A DNA stretch of 64,000 nt from Erodium maritimum (taxonomy: Eukaryota; Streptophyta; Magnoliopsida; Geraniales; Geraniaceae): assembly GCA_963921825.1 (NCBI GenBank), contig OY997596.1:15877001-15941000 (forward strand), written 5' to 3'. The translations under genes and the position numbers were made by a program. Numbering within the stretch: the stretch's first letter is position 1; each line of letters opens with the position of its first letter. This document shows, piece after piece, positions 55,871 through 64,000 of this stretch. The notes beneath the pieces were generated by a model. That model made no database searches, had not been told where the DNA came from, and saw only the letters and a list, made by a program, of their open reading frames with translations.

Positions 55871-57540
55871 TCACACCATGGAACACAACTCAGTTTAAAG
55901 GGCACGCATCACAATTCATCCCAGTCACCACATGATTCTCAAGATGTGATCCCCATATGTGATCTTTTCCACTGTACATGCTCTTAGTATGACGAATCAG
56001 GTTTAAGGTTTTTTTTTTTAATATATGAATGTATGGTTAGGGGGTTTAGTTTTGTACTGTTAACATGCTGATTCTAGACTTTTTTTAGTTTTCAATGTAT
56101 AAATTTGCCACAGTTCGATTTTATAAGAACAAGGTATAAATTTGATTTTGTAAGAACAAGTAAGAATTTGATTTTGTAAGAACAGTGTGTGAATTTAAAA
56201 AACATAAAATTTGATTTAAAAACTGAATTTAAAAAAGTTGATTTTTAATTAAAAAGTGAATTTTAAAAAAAATAAACTGTTTTTTTAAAGTTGAATTTTA
56301 TAAAAATAAAAATTGATTTTTAAAAATAAACTGAATTTTAGAAAAAATAAACTGGTTTTTAAAATTAAAATGTAATTTTTATTAAAAAAAAGCTGATTTT
56401 TATAAAAGAAAAATATTTTTTTACACCAGTGGTTTGAGTTTGAAAATTTGATTGTTAGTGAAGGGTATTATGGATATTTTATTTGTTTTGGATGGAAAAT
56501 CAGATGTAATGTTAACGTTGGGTATTTAATTGAGATAAAAAAAAATTGTAACGAGATGACAAAAAACAAAATTTAGGGTACTCTAAATGAAATTTGAAAC
56601 TTTTAAGGTCCTGAGGTAGAATTATGTCTTCAAAAAATACTGGAGGAGCTCCGAACATTGTCGAAGATGACTTGGAGATAGGATCTTAAGAACTTCATAA
56701 TATGGAGCTAAGAACAAAGTCGAAGAAGAGTTCGAAAAGAATTTAATGATTCAGCTTCAAGAGAAGCGTGACAAGAGGAGATGAAGGAGATAGACATGGT
56801 GGCGTAGCGAAAGGAGCTCTCCACCGAAGCTCTTCCGTTCACGAGCTTTGGAAAAACTCATCGAGACTTCACTCCAGGTCTCGATTTGAAGACCTGCAAC
56901 TCTACAATCCTCACCAAACGACGACACAACCTCACATTAGAATATATATATTTTTTTTTGTGGGTTTGGGTTTTTGTTGCCGAGCTTGATTCCCAAGATT
57001 GTGTTGCAGATTGATTTCTAGGATTATATTGTAAACCGCAGCAAATTCATTCATTTTTTTCTCGTTAGGTTGAGCAAAATTCATTCTTTTTTTTTCTCGT
57101 TAGGTTGCAGAGATTGATTTCTCGATTTCAGATATTTTATTTCTTCACAAAATTTTCAGATTTGTTATGTTTTTAAATCTGATTTTTAGATCTAATTGTT
57201 TTATTTAGAATCCGGTCTAAAGGGATTAGGGAGGCCGGAGGTGTATGTCAGAGGTCGAGGTCGGAGGTGGATGGTCGGAGATGGACGAACACCTTTAGGA
57301 TTAGACAAAAGAAAAAATAATTTTTGTTGACAAAAAAAATTAAAAGGTATATTAATTGAATTCTAATATTAAGAATTAATAAATAATTAAAATTAGTAAA
57401 TAAATAATTAAAAAAAATAAAGATGGCATTTTCGTAAGTCAAATAAGAAAGTTATAGGGATAAAATAATCATTTCAACAAAAAAAAAAAAATACTACAGC
57501 TTTTGACCAAAGCAGGCAACCTAAAAAAAGTATGGTAAAC
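55871..57540. repeat. AT-rich repeat block, MULE-related in part
   Basis: The part 55885-55988 ends ccactgtacatgctctta, a Harbinger/Tourist-like terminus, and matches the interior of the 53.6-kb MITE. From 56080 to 56440 the DNA consists of tgatttttaaa-type units like those inside the MULE at 9077-10732. At 56430-56480 a gtttgagtttgaaaatttg ... gaagggtattat string matches the TIR of that MULE (near 10556-10600). The part 56640-56950 is less AT-rich but without a supported gene; G- and T-rich spacers follow to 57540. Confidence 0.45.
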
Positions 57541-58526
57541 ATGTGCCATATAGAAATTCATACGTAAATAAACTCATTTCAAAACAAAATCCAACTTCTA
57601 TTTACAAGCTCTATAGAGATATATGCAGCCTTTTTGTAATCATCCGACAAACAAATCCCACAAGTCTGTTACCAAATGAGCCTATATCAACGGGACCACC
57701 ATATCACAAGACCAAAAGTCCAAGTGAAGCACGTTGAGAACAAAATGGATGGATCTAAACGTAGAGCTGAATTTAAACAAAACTTACTTATTACTAGATT
57801 GGAATGAGGAAAACGTAGTTTAATTAAAACGAAACGCACAAATTTAGAACTATTTTGAAAGATTTTCATAAATTGAATACCACGAGTTAACCTTATTTTA
57901 AATCTGTTTTCTGCATGCAAATGGGAAAATGGACATTTTCCTTTCTTCCGAATAAAAGGAGTGGTGGAAACAAAGAAGCTTGCAAGTGCACATCTCTAAC
58001 CAAAATTACAACAATAGCCGCAAGATGAGATTGATACCAGCAACTTAAAAATAAAATTTTAAAACAGTTATGTGCTGTAAATTGGTTTTGCAGTTCCTAC
58101 CCTGAAAATGTATCAACTCTATATATTAATGTCCATCAGTGGCAGATTAGATTGAACAAAATACCTACTGCAACTGGCTATGTTCAATTCTATAATGGAA
58201 GCACAAAACATGCAGTGCTTCAGAGCAATCAACAACTGATGAAACGCAGGAACAATGGTAAAACCTGGGTATGGCACACACAAAAAAGTGGATATATGCA
58301 TGACACAGAGACATGTATTTCCTATCCATCCATCGCGTAATGGTAAGTGAACAACATCAATCTCCCTTAAAAAGAAGATGAGGAAGATACAATGCATCAT
58401 TCAGTATTCTCAACTCTCCTTCACAAGAGGGCTGTGCTTCCCCCCGAGAACAAGATGTGTATTAAAAATCCCTCATTACCCTTTTTTTCTGTTTATTTTT
58501 TCCTTTCATGCCACTTTTACTTTTAA
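57541..58526 (-). other. Possible 3' UTR and intergenic DNA of the NST1-like gene
   Basis: No ORF is supported. The part nearest 58526 should be the 3' UTR of the minus-strand gene; its length is unknown. Confidence 0.4.
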
Positions 58527-61500
58527 TTAAATGGACCAAAGTGACTGTACATCTGAGGTGGGAAACAGACCCCCAATATGAGGCCTCGCAACCGATGATG
58601 ACTTGCCAATACCTTCTCCAGACCCTTGAACACCCCACTCCTTTCTGCATAATAGAATACAAATAACAGGACCATTAGTCTAATTACCATATCAATGTGA
58701 ACCGATCAAACAATAGAAGACAAAGTAAGTCTGCATGATAACTGATGGATCATTTTCAATTTCACTATAAAGTCGTCTGAATGTCTAAGATCCTATTTAC
58801 GGCTTTATTTTGGGAACTGTTAACAATCTATAATAAACTCAATTGCCCAGATTCACAAGTTTAGGCATAATGCAGGTTCAACTGAATCACAGAGCAGAAT
58901 TTCTTCATGCAAAAACCAATTATAATGAAATCTGAAATAAATGGTTTCAAATGTTTTAATGCTTGCTCTAGAAAGACCTATACTGAACTGACAGCAACCT
59001 ATTTATACCAGGTGCAACACTGACACAATAGGAAACCCACAAGCCACAACACCCATATCCTATCACGTTTCACAAGTATCACTACATAATGCAAGCCAAT
59101 AAAGATATTAGACCAGTTCCTTATATTTTTACAATGTGAAATTCTTTATTTTCCTCCACATTATTTCGATGCATGTAAAAAGAGAGATAGAATCAAAATG
59201 AGCATCAATACAGGGTAAATATTCATTTTCAGAAGAAACAAACATTCATAATAAGGCAGTATATTTCTAACTAAATATACACTTGTTTAGTGTGAAATGG
59301 TGATAACTTTTATTAATTCATCACTAAGAAGCTATATTGCAACATAGTCTAAGATATGCACTGCTATGCTGACACCTTATGATTAAATCCAAAATGAGTA
59401 TTTTTTGCAGGCCAAATTCCATTCAATGAAAGAGCTAAAAAAAACTAGGAATAGGCACATAGTAAATAAATGACAAAAGACAAATTAATCACATATACCG
59501 ACTCTGAAACAAGGACTTCAAGGTAGCCACATCACATTGTATCTAATGCTCCAGAAAACACAGTAATGCAGCATTTACTAATAACATCCCATCTGTGTAT
59601 TACATAAGAGTTTTCCTCTTAAGCTTCTAGAATCAAAAGTTTGCAGGCACTGAATCTTAGCAATACTGGCTCTAAACAGCAATACTTGCATGTATGATAG
59701 TACAGCAGCATAAATGCATAGATGCATGCATGAGTATGCAAACCATAATGACATAGCAAAGGAAAATTTATGCTGTACTACAACAAAACTTGGGTAGGAT
59801 CAAAAAGAGTTTGTTACAAGTCTGAAATAAATAACATCAGAAGTTAAATGAGTTGTTACTACAAAGTATCCAGTGTCCAGAAAATTGTTTTCGTGAAATA
59901 CATATTCTTAGGTTGCATTAATATGGAAATATTTGAGAAGAAGAACCCAGTATGAGAATAAGAGAATACCACTGGCCTATAAAAAAACACCCGTATTGAC
60001 TAATATGCATGACAACATGGCCTTACAATAATGCACTAATATTTCACTTTATACTATCAAGCCTATAAACCAATTGTGAACTTACGAACATAGTTAGAGT
60101 AATTAAACTAATAATTCATATTAGGTGCAGGGTTGTAAAAGTCGGCCTAGGCGGCCGCCTAGGCGCGAAAATCATGATTGGGCGGAGTGAGGCGGCCGTC
60201 CACCTTAACAGCGATTAGGCAGCCTGGGCGGCGCCGGAAAAAAAAAAAAGACAGAAGATATCGTTTGCTGCTCGCACCCTCGGACATCTTCCACAACCAC
60301 CACGCTTCCGGGTAAATCAGATGATGATGAGTTGGGGTTGGTGTTTCTATGTAGAGATTAGGCACTTGCTGAGATATGGGAGAGAGATCCGGAACATGAG
60401 AGAGAGAAGAGAATTGAGAGAAGAAGATCATTGAATTTTCAGAAGAAAAAGTAGAGAAAGAGAACTGATGCGTTGGTGATAGAATTTTACGGATATCTAG
60501 ATGATAAGATGGTGTTGTTTCAGGATTTCTAGATTACGTATTCAAAACAGCTTAATTAAAAAAAATAAAAGAATCTAAAAAATACCATATGCATTCATTA
60601 CGTGTCAGTTGTCAGGTAATAAACAGAAGACTAGCAAGTTACTGATGCTTACTATTATTTTAAAACAAAATATATTTTATATGTACTAATATAATGATGA
60701 ATTAGAATTTACTGTAATATACTAATATATCATGGTTCTAAATAACGGTCGCGGTGAGATAACGGTGAGGTCACCTTGAAGGTTATTTCAATTTAACGGG
60801 GAGATCTCGGAGAGATCTCGGCAAATCACGTTTTGTATTAAATATATATATATAATATACATATATAATATAAATATAACTAATACTCTATAAAAATATA
60901 ACAATAATAACAGTTAAATATAAATTATATTATTTTTGAATTACTAATACATATACATATCTATTAATATATTTTCAGAATTTTATTTTTAATTATTAAT
61001 AATTAAAAACATATAAAAATAATAATATAATAATAAAATTACATTAACTCTAGTCTTTGCCCATTTAAATTAACCTAAATGACCAACAACTAATTTATAT
61101 CAGCCCAACAATTGATAAAACTCAACCCATTAACTAACTAAAGTAAAGTAACTTTAAACCTAAAAACCCTAACACACCCCACTCTAGTGGCATTTTTATC
61201 GCGTTGACCGAGTTGACTGAGTGTGTTGACCGAGTTGACCGCGATTTCAACCGATACCGCATCACGGTAACGGCCGACCTATTTTACCGTGTTCTCGGGT
61301 TATGTAGAACCTTGTAATATATGTTTATATATATATATAGGGGAGTTTTCGGGTACAAACCTTATTTTGGGTCAGAACGTAGAACTAATCTGGGCCATTG
61401 ATTACCCAGATCGGATGGCCACCGAATTTTTTTTGGGTGGGGGGTGATTGATTACGAAATTAATTAAAAAGATATGCATTAAATCTGGGCCTTTAATTCT

Positions 61501-61569
61501 ATGATCCAAGGGCCCAGATTAAAAGTTTGTAGTTCTAACGAAGATATAGAGTTTGTGCCTGATTGTTAT

Positions 61570-61605
<36 letters not shown>

Positions 61606-64000
61606 GTATTAAAAAAGTAGATTTTAATATATTTTATATTCTGTTAGTATATAATATATTTATTATAACTTAAAAATCAGCATAATATTTATTTAAAATA
61701 ATTAAATAAAAAATCAGCCTAGGCCCCGCTTAAGCCCCGACTAGTCCCCGCCTAACGCCTACGGGTCCTCACCACCTGACTAGTGCCTTTTACAACCTTG
61801 ATTAGGGCATTTTCCTAATTGCTTCTATCAAAACCAGAAGGATATGTATAAATTGTACAAAACAAATGTCTCAAATACTATTGTGAATCAATCATAGTAT
61901 GATTTTGCATACCAATCAACGAAACTAACAACAGCTCCCTAAAATTGATAGTTCATAAAGAAGGCAAGATAAAAAGGCATCCTTCAAATCCACCTATGGT
62001 GTTCATTAAAATAAGTTATACAACTAACACAAGTACGTTTATGTAACACAACAAATTTTCAAATTAACATTTCAGAATACAAGAGGTGAAAAGGACATTT
62101 CACTCACCTGGACCAATTATCAGCTGGTGGTGGCTCAAAAGGATGGTTGATTGCAGATCTGGTAGGACTACCAAAAGTCATTTCATTCTGGGTAGGTTCC
62201 TCCTGAGGTTTAACAGCGAAATGATTTTCACTGCCCGACAATGGAGGATAGAAACCATTCTGTGCCCAAGGATCATGATCGCTTGAACTGATAACAGGGC
62301 TGAATGTCCCACCATTCTGGCCATTACCAAGAAAAACCTTCTGAGGAGAACGAGTGCTAGAAAGAATTTGGTCTTCATTTGTAAACAGCGATGCCATAGT
62401 TTTCTGACTAGATGGGTGCAGAAAATCTTCCTCGCTTGATCTATTTCTTTCTGGGGATAAAAGCCAGCTAACCGAGCTACCTACTAATCCTAGACCATCC
62501 TGACCAAGAGGAGAAGAGTTCCACATCTGCCACATCCCTTTATCATTAGCACTGGCATCTACAGCAGGAAGCCTATGCAGGTCTTGGTCCTTGAGTGTAT
62601 TTGGAAACCTATTAGAATTGCTAAACTTTTCATCAGCAACACGTAACCGTGATATTGGAGACTCAATCGGAGATGGCCTATGGACTTCCGTCGAAGAAGA
62701 CATATTGCTTAAAGCACGGGACCTTTTCAATCCTATGTCGTTTGCAAAGCCAGCCCCAAGATCCAACTGGAAATTATCAAGTGATTCTGAAACAGGTCCA
62801 AGCAAAGATAATGGATCAGGAACATAACATGGATCCTCAAAAAGCTCTGGCTCCTCAGATAAGTCTCGAGGTCGTTCTCCGATACAAGTGAAAATAGGTT
62901 CAATTGGAGGTGAAAAACCTAAACTAGTACTAGTACATCCATTCTGATAATTGGGCAAAGTGAATGGTGAAGGAAGCCCAAAATTGATTGGATTATCAAA
63001 TGACTGTATCGATGATGGTTGACGTGACAATGGTGGACTTTGAACTTCCGCCTGTGAGTTTGCATTTGGTCGGCTTATGACATTTCCATTGGTGGATGAG
63101 GGAACAGATGAAGACCGAGTAAATAGTTGTTGCCAGGATTTTTTTGGTGTTGTCATTGCCTGTGGTTCCAACAATACCTGCAATGAATATCTCACGATTG
63201 TTACACTTATTTTCATTTCCTAAAGCATCGTTATAGCATACCAAATAACACCCTCAAGAGCACATTAGCATGATTGGTGGAGCATAACATTTAGCTTATT
63301 TGTTGCAAGGCTAACCAGAAAATATATTAGTCCCGATAAAAGCTTTGGCAAGTTGGAGGTGGAGTAGAAATTCATAATATAATATTAATTTTAATATTTG
63401 ACATTCAGGCATGATGAAAATTGAAATCAAAATGTCAATCCACTAACATAAGTTAATACCCTGGATGGGAGAAAGAACAGATAATGTTAAAAACTACCTA
63501 CAACTGGGAAAGGTGTGATGTTTGATTTTTGATGTGTAAGGTAGACAAGTGATATAATTCAGCCACTCTTTCTTAAGCAGTTGGTGGAAATACTCACAAT
63601 TCAATGAAAGCACATAAACTTGTAATTTTGGGAACATAAGGACTTACAGGGCGGTTGATGCATTTATCATCTCCACTCATATTTGATTTCACAGCTACAC
63701 GTTCAGGTTGAACATAATCTTTCCTATGAACTGTATGGTTCTGATCTAAGGAACCATTAGACTTATTTTCTCTTGTAGCTGTAGCAGATGAGTTAGCAAC
63801 CTTTCCAAAGAAACTACTTCCACTGAACGCTTTAGACGATGACAAAAATGTACCCCTCATACGATCAAGGTATCTAGTTCCAGCATTTCCACGGCTAAAA
63901 TTGGTAGATGATATATTCTTAGTTCCATGTCCCATATCCACGCCCTGTCCCTTTACACTCTCTGCTCCAAGTTTCTGATGTTCCCGTCTATCAATATCAG
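58527..64000 (-). CDS. NST1-like serine-rich protein, 3' part (three exons, partial)
   Basis: The exons are (from beyond the right edge) 64000-63648, 63177-62108 and 58644-58527. All splice sites are GT-AG and phases agree (0, then 2). The visible protein has about 513 residues. It starts ...DIDRREHQKLGAESV and contains GTRYLDRMRGTFLSSSKAFS, EPQAMTTPKKSWQQLFTRSS, many Ser/Pro/Asn-rich stretches (SPIESPISRLRVADEK), and ends GGLFPTSDVQSLWSI. It has no transmembrane segment or known enzymatic motif. It resembles plant proteins annotated as stress response protein NST1-like, whose role is unclear; this is recalled similarity only. The last intron is 3463 bp and hosts hAT-like elements. The 5' part lies outside the window. 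Confidence 0.75.
60731..61314. mobile_element. Nested hAT-like element with perfect 8-bp duplication
   Basis: The ends are CATGGTTCTAAATAACGG and the complement of CAAGGTTCTACATAACCCG. TAATATAT stands on both sides (60723-60730 and 61315-61322), an exact 8-bp duplication as made by hAT transposases. The interior is AT-rich and noncoding, with gagatctcgg repeats near the left end and ttgaccgagttgac repeats near the right. Confidence 0.8.
61327..61600. mobile_element. TA-flanked MITE, copy 2
   Basis: This sequence is related to 4895-5157 throughout: tataggggagttttcgggta at the left, tgattgattacgaaattaat in the middle and gggcccagattaaaagtttg toward the right, in TA runs. It lies inside the hAT-like element 60128-61800, directly beside the nested 60731-61314 copy. 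Confidence 0.6.

Larger units (their letters stand above)
60128..61800. mobile_element. hAT-like nonautonomous element in the last intron of the NST1-like gene
   Basis: The TIRs are CAGGGTTGTAAAAG at the left and the complement of CAAGGTTGTAAAAG at the right. GC-rich subterminal blocks follow (cctaggcggccgcctaggc; complement of gtcaggtggtgaggacccg). Flanking 8-mers ATTAGGTG and ATTAGGGC agree at six of eight bases, suggesting an aged hAT target duplication. The 1.67-kb length is due to elements nested inside (60731-61314 and 61327-61600). A relative lies at 35991-36658. Confidence 0.7.

Overview
The window is nuclear DNA of a flowering plant, most likely a core eudicot. The evidence is spliced plant genes with GT-AG introns, a class TPS-a type terpene synthase, a CIPK kinase, and plant-type LTR retrotransposons primed by initiator Met tRNA. 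Lamiales or another asterid is a guess only; nothing here fixes the species. Most of the 64 kb is transposable-element sequence in several nested layers.

Genes. (1) A terpene synthase on the minus strand: exon 1 at 8396-8274, exons 2-3 at 890-602 and 515-140, the rest beyond the left edge. Its 7.4 kb first intron is filled by an old copia element (3164-8099) and other debris. (2) A two-domain saposin B protein on the plus strand (32072-35602, five coding exons, 233 residues) with a MULE-type MITE in intron 3. (3) An intronless CIPK kinase on the plus strand (47482-48720, 412 residues). (4) A serine-rich, NST1-like protein on the minus strand (58527 to the right edge); its last intron holds nested hAT-like elements.

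Mobile layer, left to right: decayed LINE ORF1 (about 1.35-2.8 kb); copia element 3164-8099 containing foldback and TA-flanked MITEs; a decayed minus-strand Ty3/gypsy element (8.5-26.2 kb) with three tandem partial copies of its 3' pol region, broken up by a long-TIR MULE (9077-10732), an 11.26 kb Tekay/Del-type gypsy element (11287-22548, perfect TCCAT target duplication) and an RRM-type LINE ORF1 relic (22.74-24.44 kb); a copia gag fragment interrupted by an ORF1-only LINE (28476-30013); a TRIM-like element (36.8-37.1 kb); a second ORF1-only LINE (38222-40683); a copia element in circularly permuted order (41940-46201); a complete PIF/Harbinger element with TAA duplications (49038-51064); and two convergent dead Harbinger copies (52.05-55.87 kb) with a MITE between them.

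The four host genes show no sign of forming a pathway or cluster. The most unusual structures are the permuted copia copy, the convergent Harbinger pair, the recurrent ORF1-only LINEs, and a terpene synthase whose first exon sits more than 7 kb from the second. No previously undescribed non-transposon system was recognised.
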